Assembly (NCBI GenBank): GCA_947178125.1
Contig: CAMWXB010000009.1
Coordinates: 29,580-93,579, forward strand
Length of the DNA stretch: 64,000 nt
Reading direction: 5' to 3'
Source of the DNA: an uncultured Lachnospiraceae bacterium
Lineage (GTDB): Bacteria; Bacillota; Clostridia; Lachnospirales; Lachnospiraceae
The notes below the pieces were generated by a model that was not told where the DNA came from, ran no database searches, and saw only the letters and a program-made list of their open reading frames with translations. The translations under genes were made by a program, and so were the position numbers. Position 1 is the first letter of the stretch. Each line of letters opens with the position of its first letter. This document shows positions 26,471 to 37,446 of this stretch, in pieces.

Positions 26471-27558
26471 TGATCATTAAATCATTGGAATTGGCAAATT
26501 ACAGAAATTATGATTCCCTGGAAATTCATTTCAGCAGCGGGACCAATATTTTATACGGAAACAATGCGCAGGGAAAAACCAATATTTTAGAAGCAATTTA
26601 TGTATCTTCTACAACAAAATCCCACAAAGGAAGTAAAGACAGGGATATTATTCATTTCAATCAGGAAGAAGCACACATCAGGACATTATTAGAGAAAGAT
26701 GGTATTGAAAGCAGAATAGATATGCACCTTCGAAAAAGTAAATCGAAGGGAATAGCCATTGACGGACAGAAGATTAAGAAAGCTTCAGAACTTCTTGGAT
26801 TATTAAATATTGTTTTCTTTTCTCCCGAAGACTTGAACATTATTAAGAATGGTCCGGCTGAAAGAAGAAGATTTGTGGATATGGAGTTGTGTCAGCTGGA
26901 TTCTTTTTATCTGTATAATCTGAACCATTATAATAAAATCGTGAATCAGAGAAATAAACTTTTAAAAGATTTGTATTTTCAGCCGGAACTGCGGGATACG
27001 CTAAATATATGGGATTCTCAGCTTGTTTCTTTCGGAAGCAAGATCATCGAAAGAAGAGAATTATTTACAAAACAGCTGAATGAGATCATTTATGAAATAC
27101 ATAAAAAATTATCCGGTGATAAAGAAGAACTGAAGATTTATTATGAACCCGATGTTCTGATAGAAGATTATGAGCGTTCTCTGTCTGCAAATCAGGAAAG
27201 AGATATTAAATTAAAACAGACGACGGTCGGACCCCACAGGGATGATTTTTCTTTTATGGTAAAAGATGTTGATATTCGTAAATTCGGTTCTCAGGGGCAG
27301 CAGAGAACGGCTGCTCTTTCTCTGAAATTATCGGAAATTGAACTGGTTAAAAAAATGATAAAAGACAATCCTGTTCTGCTTTTGGATGATGTTCTATCGG
27401 AACTTGACAGTAACAGGCAGAACTATCTTTTGAACAGTATAGGAGATATTCAAACGATCATTACCTGTACCGGTCTGGATGAATTTGTGAATAACAGATT
27501 TGAAATCGATAAAGTATTTCAAATTGAAAACGGAAAAATTGTGGATAATGCTGTTTAA
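26470..27558 (+). CDS. recF: DNA replication and repair protein RecF
   Basis: 362 residues. Walker A is GNNAQGKTN near residue 30, the family segment FFSPEDLNIIKNGPAERRRF follows, then the signature FGSQGQQRTAALSLKL and Walker B LLLDDVLSELD. It helps load RecA at gaps. Codons and strand fit the surrounding replication operon. Confidence 0.97.
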   Translation: MIIKSLELANYRNYDSLEIHFSSGTNILYGNNAQGKTNILEAIYVSSTTKSHKGSKDRDIIHFNQEEAHIRTLLEKDGIESRIDMHLRKSKSKGIAIDGQKIKKASELLGLLNIVFFSPEDLNIIKNGPAERRRFVDMELCQLDSFYLYNLNHYNKIVNQRNKLLKDLYFQPELRDTLNIWDSQLVSFGSKIIERRELFTKQLNEIIYEIHKKLSGDKEELKIYYEPDVLIEDYERSLSANQERDIKLKQTTVGPHRDDFSFMVKDVDIRKFGSQGQQRTAALSLKLSEIELVKKMIKDNPVLLLDDVLSELDSNRQNYLLNSIGDIQTIITCTGLDEFVNNRFEIDKVFQIENGKIVDNAV

Positions 27559-27595
27559 CAGGTTGAGAAATGAATTGAGAAAGGTATGGTAATAA
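27558..27595 (+). promoter_or_regulatory. Type I leader 3' part before gyrB
   Basis: After the recF stop comes ACAGGTTGAGAAATGAATTG, then AGAAAGG and ATGGTAAT before the gyrB ATG, which is 11 bases after AAAGG. It shares the CAGGYTGAG / AGAAAGG / ATGGTWAT features of the rsmG, MATE and PilZ leaders but lacks the large hairpins. Confidence 0.55.
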
Positions 27596-29515
<1,920 letters not shown>

Positions 29516-29527
29516 GTATTTTCTCCA

Positions 29528-29558
29528 AGCTGAGAAAGGAACATGGTTATAAAAGAGA
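29528..29558 (+). promoter_or_regulatory. Type I leader 3' part before gyrA
   Basis: AAGCTGAGAAAGG followed by ACATGGTTAT precedes the gyrA ATG by 19 bases after AAAGG, longer than in the other members. It carries the same SD and box as gyrB. Confidence 0.5.
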
Positions 29559-32126
29559 ATGGATGACCGTATTTTTGATAAAATTGAAGATGTAGACCTG
29601 AAGAAAAAGATGGAAGATTCCTACATCGATTATGCGATGAGCGTTATTGCGGCGCGTGCGCTGCCAGATGTAAGAGACGGTTTAAAGCCGGTACAGCGCA
29701 GGGTTCTTTATTCTATGATCGAACTGAATAACGGTCCCGATAAACCGCACAGAAAAAGCGCCCGTATTGTCGGTGATACAATGGGTAAATATCACCCGCA
29801 CGGAGACAGTTCTATTTATGGAGCGCTCGTTAATATGGCGCAGGAATGGTCTACTCGTTATCCGCTGGTCGATGGACATGGTAATTTCGGTTCCGTAGAC
29901 GGTGACGGTGCGGCTGCCATGCGTTATACGGAAGCAAGGCTGAGCAAAATTTCAATGGAGCTCCTTGCGGATATCAATAAAGATACTGTGGATTTTGTTC
30001 CGAACTTTGACGATACGGAAAAAGAACCTGTTGTTCTGCCGAGCCGTTATCCGAATCTTCTCGTGAACGGTACTTCCGGCATTGCAGTCGGCATGGCGAC
30101 AAATATTCCGCCCCATAATCTGCGGGAAGTGATTTCTGCTGTTGTAAAGATTATTGATAATCAAGTTCAGGAAAACCGGCAGACGGAAATGGAAGAAATA
30201 CTGGAGCTTGTAAAAGCGCCCGATTTTCCTACCGGGGGAATCATTCTCGGTACAAGAGGTGCGGAAGAAGCATATCGTACCGGCCGCGGTAAAGTCAGAG
30301 TGCGTGCCGTAACGAATATAGAGCCGATGGATAATGGTAAGAACCGCATTATCGTTACAGAACTTCCTTATATGGTCAATAAGGCAAATCTGATATTAAA
30401 AATTGCCGAACTCGTAAAATTAAAGAAAATTGACGGTATTACAGATCTCAGAGATGAGACGAACCGTGAAGGTATGCGGATTGTCATTGAACTCAGAAAA
30501 GATGTCAATGCAAACGTAATATTGAATCAGCTTTATAAACATACCCAATTACAGGATTCTTTTGGTATTATTATGCTCGCTCTTATGGATGGGCAGCCGA
30601 AAGTCATGAATCTTTTGGATATGCTCGGGTATTATCTTGATCATCAGAAAGATGTTGTTACACGAAGGACTAAATATGACCTGAATAAAGCAGAAGAACG
30701 GGATCATATTTTACAGGGATTATTAATTGCTCTTGATAATATCGATGAAGTCATTCAGATTATCAGAAGCAGCCAGACGACACAGATTGCAAAAGAAAGA
30801 CTGATAGAACGTTTTGCACTTACTGATGTTCAGTCGCAGGCAATCGTCGATATGCGTCTGCGTGCTCTAACAGGTCTGGAAAGAGAAAAACTTGAAAATG
30901 AGCACAAAGAATTATTGGCAAAAATTGCGGAATTAAAAGCAATTTTAGCGGATGAAAAATTACTGCTTGGTGTTATCAAAGAAGAAATTATGATCATATC
31001 GGAAAAATTCGGCGATGACAGAAGAAGCAAGATTGGCTTTGATGTATATGATATCAATATGGAAGATTTGATTCCAAAAGACAATACGATCATTGCTATG
31101 ACAAGCCTTGGATATGTAAAACGTATGACAGTGGACAATTTCAAGGCACAGCATCGCGGCGGTAAAGGAATCAAAGGAATGCAGACGATAGAGGAAGATT
31201 ACATAGAAGATCTTCTGATGACAACGACACATCATTATCTGATGTTCTTTACCAATTATGGAAGGGTCTACAGATTAAAGGCATATGAGATTCCGGAAGC
31301 GGGACGTACGGCAAGAGGAACGGCAATCATTAATCTGCTGCAATTAACGCCGGGCGAGAAAATTTCTGCTATGATACCGATTAAAGATTATGAAGATAAT
31401 AAAAATCTTTTTATGGTAACAAAGAAAGGTATTGTAAAGAAAACTTCCATTCTGGAATACAGCAATGTCAGAAAAAAGGGACTTACAGCAATTAACCTTC
31501 GGGAAGATGATGAATTGATAGAGGTAAAATCTACCGATGAAAATACGGAAATTTTCCTCGTTACAAGACAGGGAATGTGTATCCGGTTCAAGGAAACAGA
31601 CGTCAGAGCGACCGGAAGAGCATCTATGGGTGTTATCGGAATGAACTTGTCGGACGATGACGAAATCATTGGTATGCAGTTAGATCATCAGGGAGATTCG
31701 CTTTTGATTGTATCTGAAAACGGTCTCGGTAAACGTACTTATCTGGATGAATTTACAACACAGCACCGCGGCGGTAAAGGCGTGAAATGCTATAAGATTA
31801 CGGAAAAAACAGGTAATGTAGTCGGCGTAAAAGCTGTTAACGATGACCATGAGATCATGATGATCACGACAGAAGGCGTTATCATTCAGCTTCGAATGGA
31901 AGATATCTCAACTCTCGGCAGAATTACATCCGGTGTAAAGATGATGAATCTGGAAGAAGATGTAAAAGTAGCTAAGATTGCCAAAGTACGGGAAAAGGTA
32001 AGCGATGGTAATCAGGAGTTTGAAAATATAGATGATGCGATGGAAGAGATACCGGAAGACGAGAAATATGGAGATATTTCTGATGATAATGAAGTGACTT
32101 TGCCGGAGGAGAAGGACGAAGCGTAA
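29559..32126 (+). CDS. gyrA: DNA gyrase subunit A
   Basis: 855 residues. The winged-helix and tower domains include [18 protein letters not shown] and the catalytic Tyr123 in [10 protein letters not shown]. The quinolone region reads [10 protein letters not shown], with serine at the position equivalent to E. coli Ser83 (Ser84 here) and glycine at that of Asp87 (Gly88 here). The C-terminal beta-pinwheel shows repeated GxxxR-type blades, including the GyrA box QHRGGKG, followed by a strongly acidic tail. With GyrB it forms the supercoiling enzyme. A good terminator follows. Confidence 0.98.
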   Translation: MDDRIFDKIEDVDLKKKMEDSYIDYAMSVIAARALPDVRDGLKPVQRRVLYSMIELNNGPDKPHRKSARIVGDTMGKYHPHGDSSIYGALVNMAQEWSTRYPLVDGHGNFGSVDGDGAAAMRYTEARLSKISMELLADINKDTVDFVPNFDDTEKEPVVLPSRYPNLLVNGTSGIAVGMATNIPPHNLREVISAVVKIIDNQVQENRQTEMEEILELVKAPDFPTGGIILGTRGAEEAYRTGRGKVRVRAVTNIEPMDNGKNRIIVTELPYMVNKANLILKIAELVKLKKIDGITDLRDETNREGMRIVIELRKDVNANVILNQLYKHTQLQDSFGIIMLALMDGQPKVMNLLDMLGYYLDHQKDVVTRRTKYDLNKAEERDHILQGLLIALDNIDEVIQIIRSSQTTQIAKERLIERFALTDVQSQAIVDMRLRALTGLEREKLENEHKELLAKIAELKAILADEKLLLGVIKEEIMIISEKFGDDRRSKIGFDVYDINMEDLIPKDNTIIAMTSLGYVKRMTVDNFKAQHRGGKGIKGMQTIEEDYIEDLLMTTTHHYLMFFTNYGRVYRLKAYEIPEAGRTARGTAIINLLQLTPGEKISAMIPIKDYEDNKNLFMVTKKGIVKKTSILEYSNVRKKGLTAINLREDDELIEVKSTDENTEIFLVTRQGMCIRFKETDVRATGRASMGVIGMNLSDDDEIIGMQLDHQGDSLLIVSENGLGKRTYLDEFTTQHRGGKGVKCYKITEKTGNVVGVKAVNDDHEIMMITTEGVIIQLRMEDISTLGRITSGVKMMNLEEDVKVAKIAKVREKVSDGNQEFENIDDAMEEIPEDEKYGDISDDNEVTLPEEKDEA

Positions 32127-32138
32127 ATGTTTCATAAA

Positions 32139-32168
32139 AGAGATGCTGATATATGGCATCTCTTTTTT
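32139..32168 (+). terminator. Terminator of the dnaN-gyrA operon
   Basis: AGAGATGC (32139-32146) pairs with GCATCTCT (32156-32163), nine-base loop, followed by six T residues. Confidence 0.85.
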
Positions 32169-32220
32169 AAAAAACTGCTTACAGGTTGCGTAAGGTTGAA
32201 GGAAAAATGAGGAAATTAAG

Positions 32221-32754
32221 ATGAATACTTATATGTATGATAAAGTGAATAAAAATAAAATAGAAAAAAAAGATACAAGATTTATCTTAATTATTATTAT
32301 AATAATGACCATTTCATTAATTGTGGTCAGTTTATTCGCCTGGTCTTTTGGTTTTCGTTACCGGTTTTCTCATTTTCTTCAAAAACTTTCAGAATGTACT
32401 TCTTATGCAAAAGAGGAAGACAGCCTTATCGTAGAGATAGATGGAAAACTTTTTAGAATAACAGATGATAATATGCAGGGAATTTTTAATTATATCACAC
32501 TTAACAGTTATGGCAAAGAAAGCAAAGATTTGCCTGAAGGAAATCCGATAGTGCTTGATTATGGAAATGGAGCGATTATAAAATTATGGAGTGTACCGGC
32601 AGATAAGTATACGAACAGCAGTGGTCTTTTCGTACAATATGAAGATGCAGATGAAAATTCCTATTCTTATATCAATTATAAAATGACCCTTGATACAATT
32701 GTTACGCGGTATTTACTTTATGATAATGTTGAAATAAAAGAAGAACAGATTTAG
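32221..32754 (+). CDS. Single-pass membrane protein of unknown function
   Basis: 177 residues. A charged N-terminus (MNTYMYDKVNKNKIEKKD) is followed by one strong membrane segment (about 24-46) and an outside domain of about 130 residues rich in Asp, Tyr and Ser, without cysteine pairs or a known motif. I do not recognise the family. GAGG lies eight bases upstream of the ATG. It starts a possible three-gene unit with the phosphoesterase (25 bases downstream) and the ABC-class ATPase. A CAGGTTG sequence like that of type I leaders lies upstream. Confidence 0.75.
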   Translation: MNTYMYDKVNKNKIEKKDTRFILIIIIIMTISLIVVSLFAWSFGFRYRFSHFLQKLSECTSYAKEEDSLIVEIDGKLFRITDDNMQGIFNYITLNSYGKESKDLPEGNPIVLDYGNGAIIKLWSVPADKYTNSSGLFVQYEDADENSYSYINYKMTLDTIVTRYLLYDNVEIKEEQI

Positions 32755-32778
32755 AAGAAAAGAATATGGAGAACGACC

Positions 32779-33636
32779 ATGAAAATAGCAGTCATAGGGG
32801 ATATTCACAGTAATCATATTGCATTGGAAACGTGTATTCGTCATGCACTGGATAGAAATGTAGATGAATTTCTTTTTCTTGGAGATTATATCAGTGACTG
32901 TCCTTATCCGCAAAAGACGATGAAAGTCATTTATGAAATGAGCGAAAAATATAAATGTCTTTTTATTCGTGGAAATCGAGAAGATTATATGTTAAATCAT
33001 AGAAGAAATCCGGAAAATGATTGGACTTATTGTTCGGCAAGCGGTAATCTTTTATATACTTATGAAAATCTTTCTGAAAAAGATTTTGATTTCTATGAAA
33101 AATTGGATATTCATGGAATTTATCATAAAGAAGGATATCCTTCTTTCCGATATTGTCACGGTTCTTTGACATCATCTACCGAATTATTGTTGCCTGAAAA
33201 TGAAAATATGGAATCCATTATGAAAAATCTGGATGTTGATCTGTTGATCAGCGGACATACACATATACAGGAGAGCAGAATGTATGGAAATAAGAAATTA
33301 ATTCATCCGGGTTCTGCCGGTGTACCCTGGTATTATGGCGGAAAAAGCCAATATATGATCTTGCATGGAACAGATAATGAATGGAAAGAAGAATTTTTTC
33401 AGTTAGAATATGATGTGGATGCCGTTAAGAAAGAATTTGAAACTTCCGGTCTTGCTGAAAAATCTTTTTATTGGGCAAAGTTAGTTCTTCATAATCTTTA
33501 TACGGGAGAAGATTTTACGACGCCCTGTCTTCAGCTTGCGATGAAATTATGTAAGGAAGCAGAGGGAAGCGTAAATTGGCCGGACTTTTCGGAAAAATAT
33601 TGGAAAACGGCGGCGGAAACATTTGGGATTCAATAG
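32779..33636 (+). CDS. Calcineurin-like metallophosphoesterase
   Basis: 285 residues. The metal-binding motifs are all present and in order: GDIHSN near residue 7, GDY (FLGDYISD), GNRE (RGNREDYM) and GHTH (ISGHTHIQ), with a final Gly-Ser in HPGSAGVPW. It therefore should be an active two-metal phosphoesterase of the YfcE/ApaH-like class, cytoplasmic. The C-terminal 70 residues are helical and extra. The substrate, whether nucleotide or phosphoprotein, cannot be assigned. Confidence 0.88.
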   Translation: MKIAVIGDIHSNHIALETCIRHALDRNVDEFLFLGDYISDCPYPQKTMKVIYEMSEKYKCLFIRGNREDYMLNHRRNPENDWTYCSASGNLLYTYENLSEKDFDFYEKLDIHGIYHKEGYPSFRYCHGSLTSSTELLLPENENMESIMKNLDVDLLISGHTHIQESRMYGNKKLIHPGSAGVPWYYGGKSQYMILHGTDNEWKEEFFQLEYDVDAVKKEFETSGLAEKSFYWAKLVLHNLYTGEDFTTPCLQLAMKLCKEAEGSVNWPDFSEKYWKTAAETFGIQ

Positions 33637-33670
33637 GGAAGATTCAATTAGAAAGGAACAGAAATATTTT

Positions 33671-35410
33671 ATGAAAAATTTTTCAAAGAAAACATCGGAA
33701 GAATTAAGAAATAATCTGCGTGCGGTAAATCATAAAAGTTATCCTGCATATAAAACATTGGCGGGCAGTTATTCTTTTGGAAAATACACATTAAATATTG
33801 AACATGTGCAGGGAGATCCTTTTGCAGCGCCCTCAAGACTCAGTGTGGAAGTTGAACATAAAATTGCAGGATTTCCTGCATCCTATTATGGAACAAAGTG
33901 GAATAAAATTGCTTTGGAAGACTATCTGATACGTCGTTTTCACAGACAGGCTGATAAATTTTGTTTTCAGGCAAAAGGTTCCGGGAAGAGCGGCATTATT
34001 ACCGTTAGCCGCTGTGGACAGGAAATCATAGAAAGAACGGCATGTGAGATTACGGAAGATAATATTATTATAAGATTTGAAGTAGGATTTCCGGCAAATG
34101 GGCGTACGATCAACGCACCGGAATTGGAAAAAATTTTATTCGATTTTATACCCGTATGCGTGGAACAGAGTTTATATTATGATAAAACGCCGAAACAGGA
34201 ATTGGAAAAAATAATTTTTCTTGCTGAAGATCAGTATTTTATCAGAGAAGAAATGAAAAAGCAGGATATTGTGGCATTTATTGCGGATGGTTCCATCTTA
34301 CCGAGAGAAAGCGGCGTATCCGACAGACCGTTAAAAGATGGTATTCTTTTTCATTCTCCTGAAACGATGGCGGTGACGTTTCATCTTCCGCATAAAGGAA
34401 ATCTTCGTGGCATGGGCATCAGAAAAGGAATTACATTAATTGTAGGCGGCGGTTATCATGGAAAATCTACCCTTCTGAAAGCTTTGGAACGAGGTGTCTA
34501 TGATCATATAGCCGGAGACGGAAGAGAATATGTTATCACGGATGAAACAGCGTTAAAGCTTCGTGCAGAAGACGGAAGAAAGATTACGAATACGGATATT
34601 TCCCTTTTTATCAATCATCTTCCTAATGGAAAAAATACCGAAAGATTCTGTACGCTGGATGCCAGCGGAAGTACTTCCCAGGCGGCTAATATCGTAGAAG
34701 GAATAGAGGCAGGAAGTAAACTTCTGCTCATCGATGAAGATACATCCGCTACAAATTTTATGGTACGGGATGAATTGATGCAGAGGATTGTTGCCAGGGA
34801 GAAAGAACCTATTACGCCTTTTTTAGAACGTGCGAAGGATTTATATGAGAAAGCCGGGATATCTACGATTCTCGTAGTCGGAAGCTGCGGCTCTTACTTT
34901 CATATTGCGGATAAAATCATTCAGATGGATTCTTATCAGGCCGTTGATATTACCAACGAAACAAAAGAAATCATTAAAAATTATCCGATACCGGCCATAA
35001 GCGCTCCGGGATTCCATCTTCCTTCCGAAAGGCGCAGAATTGATTTATCCGGTTCCGTTCAGAAACGAAAAACTTACCGTGGAAACGGTTATGTGGAAGA
35101 ACGCCTGAAAATCAAGCGGATGGGTAAAACCGCTTTTTCAATCGGGAAAGAAAATCTGGACCTGCGCTATGTGGAACAGTTGGTGGATGAAGAGCAGACG
35201 CAGACATTGGCTTATATGCTCCGTTATGCAAAAGAAAATTATGGTGATAAAAATGCTGATATCACAAGTATTGTGAAAGCACTTGAGAATATTTTAAAGA
35301 CGAAAGGGCTTGCAGGTATCTGTAATAAGGAAAATAGTCCCGGAAATGTGCCGTCAGGGCTTGCGATGCCGAGGGTACAGGAAATATTTGCATGCTTTAA
35401 CAGGTATTAG
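33671..35410 (+). CDS. ABC-class ATPase (ABC_ATPase family)
   Basis: 579 residues from ATG 33671, which lies 14 bases after AGAAAGG. Upstream TTG 33623 is in frame but has no SD. Features are an N-terminal RNA-handling-like region, a P-loop GGGYHGKSTLLKAL near residue 260 and Walker B LLLIDEDTSATNFM. This matches the stand-alone predicted ATPases of the ABC class, a family widespread in bacteria without established function. There are no membrane segments. It follows the phosphoesterase by 34 bases and closes the unit; a long hairpin lies behind it. Confidence 0.88.
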   Translation: MKNFSKKTSEELRNNLRAVNHKSYPAYKTLAGSYSFGKYTLNIEHVQGDPFAAPSRLSVEVEHKIAGFPASYYGTKWNKIALEDYLIRRFHRQADKFCFQAKGSGKSGIITVSRCGQEIIERTACEITEDNIIIRFEVGFPANGRTINAPELEKILFDFIPVCVEQSLYYDKTPKQELEKIIFLAEDQYFIREEMKKQDIVAFIADGSILPRESGVSDRPLKDGILFHSPETMAVTFHLPHKGNLRGMGIRKGITLIVGGGYHGKSTLLKALERGVYDHIAGDGREYVITDETALKLRAEDGRKITNTDISLFINHLPNGKNTERFCTLDASGSTSQAANIVEGIEAGSKLLLIDEDTSATNFMVRDELMQRIVAREKEPITPFLERAKDLYEKAGISTILVVGSCGSYFHIADKIIQMDSYQAVDITNETKEIIKNYPIPAISAPGFHLPSERRRIDLSGSVQKRKTYRGNGYVEERLKIKRMGKTAFSIGKENLDLRYVEQLVDEEQTQTLAYMLRYAKENYGDKNADITSIVKALENILKTKGLAGICNKENSPGNVPSGLAMPRVQEIFACFNRY

Positions 35411-35488
35411 GGGTGAGAAAGGTTCCGCTTTGTGGAACCTTTCTTACCCGGAAGAATGACTTAAATGCAGGTATTCTTCTTATTATTT
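35411..35488. terminator. Hairpins between the convergent ATPase and XRE genes
   Basis: A 16-bp stem (35411-35426 with 35434-35449, one wobble pair) starts right after the ATPase stop codon. A second, weaker hairpin pairs GAAGAAT with ATTCTTC and is followed by T-rich sequence. Together they probably terminate the rightward transcript and perhaps the leftward one. Confidence 0.6.
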
Positions 35489-35494
35489 AATATA

Positions 35495-36406
35495 TTATTT
35501 TTTACGTTTCACGTTGATGATCATGGATGCGATGCCGCAGCCGATACCGAATACGGGAAAGACAACGATGTAGGGCATGCCCCATCCGTTGTTTTTGAAG
35601 CCGAATATCAGGTAGATAATGGTGGCGGTCATCATAAGACAGCCGCAAACGGTACTGGTCAGTTGATCTTTTTTGTATTCTTCGGATTCTTTGTCGTGCA
35701 TCAGGTTATAATGTTTGATTTTGTATTTTTCCTTTTGCATTCCGGCATATACGATAATAGTTACCGCAATTGTTACAAAAAACAGGAACATGGAACTCAT
35801 AAGTCCATCGGCATCTATCATTGTACCTGTAAAGTGGTTTGACAGAATCGGTTCTAGGCCAAGCATTAAGATAATACCGATTAAAATAAGGGAAACACCG
35901 GAGGCTATCATAATAGCAAATTTTTTATTAAAATGATCAATCTCTTCTTCTGTGTAAAAATCTTCTATGTAAGAATTTTTTTGCTGGAAATTATCATGCT
36001 GTAATCCCATAACGATAAAGATTGCGACAGCAATGACAAGAAAAATAAAAAATGCAATAGTACTTAATTCATCGGCAAAGCCGATTCCATTCAAAAATGC
36101 CATCAGGGAAAGGCCAAATAAAATCAAGCCGATTCCCAGTGATATCATTTTGTTGAACAGATTCATATGAGAATCATAATGAGATTTATCCTCTACATAA
36201 AGGAAACTGATATCTTTTTGTATCAGATCATCTATAGTCACATGGAACATCTGGCATAGCTGTATCAGTTTTTCCATTTCCGGATAAGTCGTATCGGATT
36301 CCCATTTCGATACGGACTGCCTGGAAACTTCCAGCTTTTCAGCCAGCTGTTCCTGTGTAATATCATTCTTTTTCCTAAGAAATTGCAAATTTTCTCCTAA
36401 GCTCAT
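35495..36406 (-). CDS. XRE-family regulator fused to a membrane domain
   Basis: About 303 residues. The N-terminal helix-turn-helix (about 1-60) reads MSLGENLQFLRKKN with TQEQLAEKLEVSRQSVSKWE. It is followed by a linker and a C-terminal half with about six hydrophobic segments (first near 85-105). Such proteins probably bind DNA while anchored in the membrane, often regulating neighbours. ATG 36406 lies 13 bases after AAAGG. ATG 36418 is in frame but sits against the SD. The leader is of type I. Targets are unknown. Confidence 0.85.
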   Translation of the reverse strand: MSLGENLQFLRKKNDITQEQLAEKLEVSRQSVSKWESDTTYPEMEKLIQLCQMFHVTIDDLIQKDISFLYVEDKSHYDSHMNLFNKMISLGIGLILFGLSLMAFLNGIGFADELSTIAFFIFLVIAVAIFIVMGLQHDNFQQKNSYIEDFYTEEEIDHFNKKFAIMIASGVSLILIGIILMLGLEPILSNHFTGTMIDADGLMSSMFLFFVTIAVTIIVYAGMQKEKYKIKHYNLMHDKESEEYKKDQLTSTVCGCLMMTATIIYLIFGFKNNGWGMPYIVVFPVFGIGCGIASMIINVKRKK

Positions 36407-36461
36407 TTTAGTAACCATTCCTTTCCATCAGTTTGTGACATCTGTTTGGCTGGCACAAACA
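36407..36461 (-). promoter_or_regulatory. Type I leader before the XRE gene
   Basis: On the minus strand GTTTGTG pairs with CACAAAC around a 16-base loop; then come TGATGGAAAGG and ATGGTTAC before the start. The hairpin and the 3' end match the PilZ-gene leader at 58.2 kb. Confidence 0.55.
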
Positions 36462-36604
36462 ATTCTTATTTTCTGTGTAATATATGGGCGCCATAGTTTC
36501 ATTTAAATGATAGCTTCATTATAAGAAAAAAGGAATGTAAACACCATCAATTTCATGTTGCTTTTCAGTTTTTCCGTGTTAATTTCAGGTTGCATGCCGC
36601 ATTT

Positions 36605-37216
36605 TTACACGATTTTCTCAAAATCCTCAATACCGTGCTTGCACCATGGACAGATAAAGTCGGGTGGCAGTTCTTCTCCTTCATAAACATAACCGCATAC
36701 GACACAGCGCCATCCTTTTTTGGGAGATGCAGCATCGGAAGAAGGCTTCGGTTTTACAAATTCATGATAATAAGAATAGGTCATCGCCTTTTCGGAAGAG
36801 ATAACATCTGCATCGACAACATGTGCGATAAAGAGTATGTGGGTTCCCAAATCATAGGATTGGGTAATTTTACAGTCGAAATATGCCGTCGTGTGCTCCG
36901 TAAGGTAAGGAAGCTCCTGACCAGTCAATTGAAAAGGAATTCCAACAAATTTATCGGTCTCTCTTCCGCTCTGGAATCCGAAATGCTGAAAGAGGGAAAA
37001 AGGCGCCGTTTCGGAAAGAACGGAAATCGATATCATTCCGGATTTTTGAGCCAGTTCACAGGTCAGGTTTTGTTTATTGATTGCAATTGTGACTTGTTTC
37101 GGGTCGTCAGTCACCTGCGTTACGGTATTGATAATGCAGCCGTTCATCTTAGATCCTGATTTTGCAGAAGCAACGTAAAGACCATAGGATAGCTGAAAAA
37201 AAGCTTTTGGATTCAT
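36605..37216 (-). CDS. Flavin reductase-rubredoxin fusion (high-molecular-weight rubredoxin type)
   Basis: 203 residues. Residues 1-150 form a flavin reductase-like FMN-binding domain (GLYVASAKSGSKMNGCIINTV, ETAPFSLFQHFGFQSGR). Residues 165-203 form a rubredoxin with the iron ligands in WRCVVCGYVY and CPWCKHG. Known relatives in clostridia and Moorella pass electrons from NAD(P)H or hydrogenase partners to rubredoxin-dependent oxygen or peroxide reductases. It probably works in oxygen defence of an anaerobe. GAGAAAGG lies 10 bases before the ATG. It stands alone. Confidence 0.9.
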   Translation of the reverse strand: MNPKAFFQLSYGLYVASAKSGSKMNGCIINTVTQVTDDPKQVTIAINKQNLTCELAQKSGMISISVLSETAPFSLFQHFGFQSGRETDKFVGIPFQLTGQELPYLTEHTTAYFDCKITQSYDLGTHILFIAHVVDADVISSEKAMTYSYYHEFVKPKPSSDAASPKKGWRCVVCGYVYEGEELPPDFICPWCKHGIEDFEKIV

Positions 37217-37260
37217 GAAACTTTTTCCTTTCTCAATGTTTTTTTCAAATTTTTATTTCT

Positions 37261-37289
37261 ATTATACATTTGATTTTGTTTTTAGAAAA
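37261..37289 (-). promoter_or_regulatory. Promoter of the flavin reductase-rubredoxin gene
   Basis: On the minus strand TATAAT (37266-37261) with preceding TG, and TTTTCT 17 bases upstream, 45 bases before the ATG. Confidence 0.55.
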
Positions 37290-37373
37290 TAGTATCATTT
37301 ATAGTATACAAAGAATATCTTTTTTTATACTCATCAATGGAGTTGAATACTGCGTAAAATTTATTTTTCGCAG

Positions 37374-37446
37374 GCGAATATTGGTGCCAAGACGCTTTCA
37401 GCGTCGGCCCAAATATCGCAGGTTGTGAGAAAGGCGTGGTTATTTT
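37374..37446 (+). promoter_or_regulatory. Type I leader before the MATE gene
   Basis: A large hairpin (37374-37419) has outer arms GCGAATATTGGTGCC and GGCCCAAATATCGC and a nested hairpin GACGCTTTCAGCGTC. It is followed by AGGTTGTGAGAAAGG and GTGGTTAT, and the MATE ATG is 12 bases after AAAGG. It is the clearest single example of the type I leader, with the same parts in the same order as the rsmG leader but different stem sequence. Confidence 0.65.

Noticed and set aside
29543..29566. Short out-of-frame reading frames (ATGGTTAT...) overlapping starts of gyrB (27586-27603), gyrA (29543-29566), MATE (37436-37450), permease 2 (46160-46174) and the gene at 32221 (32207-32224), as coupled leader peptides.
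   Set aside because: In the type I cases their ATG or GTG lies only 0-4 bases from AAAGG, too close for initiation, while the main start has the right distance if AGAAAGG pairs with the very end of 16S rRNA. In rsmG, PilZ and XRE the same box is in frame, so no common peptide exists. The box is better seen as part of the SD-start spacer.
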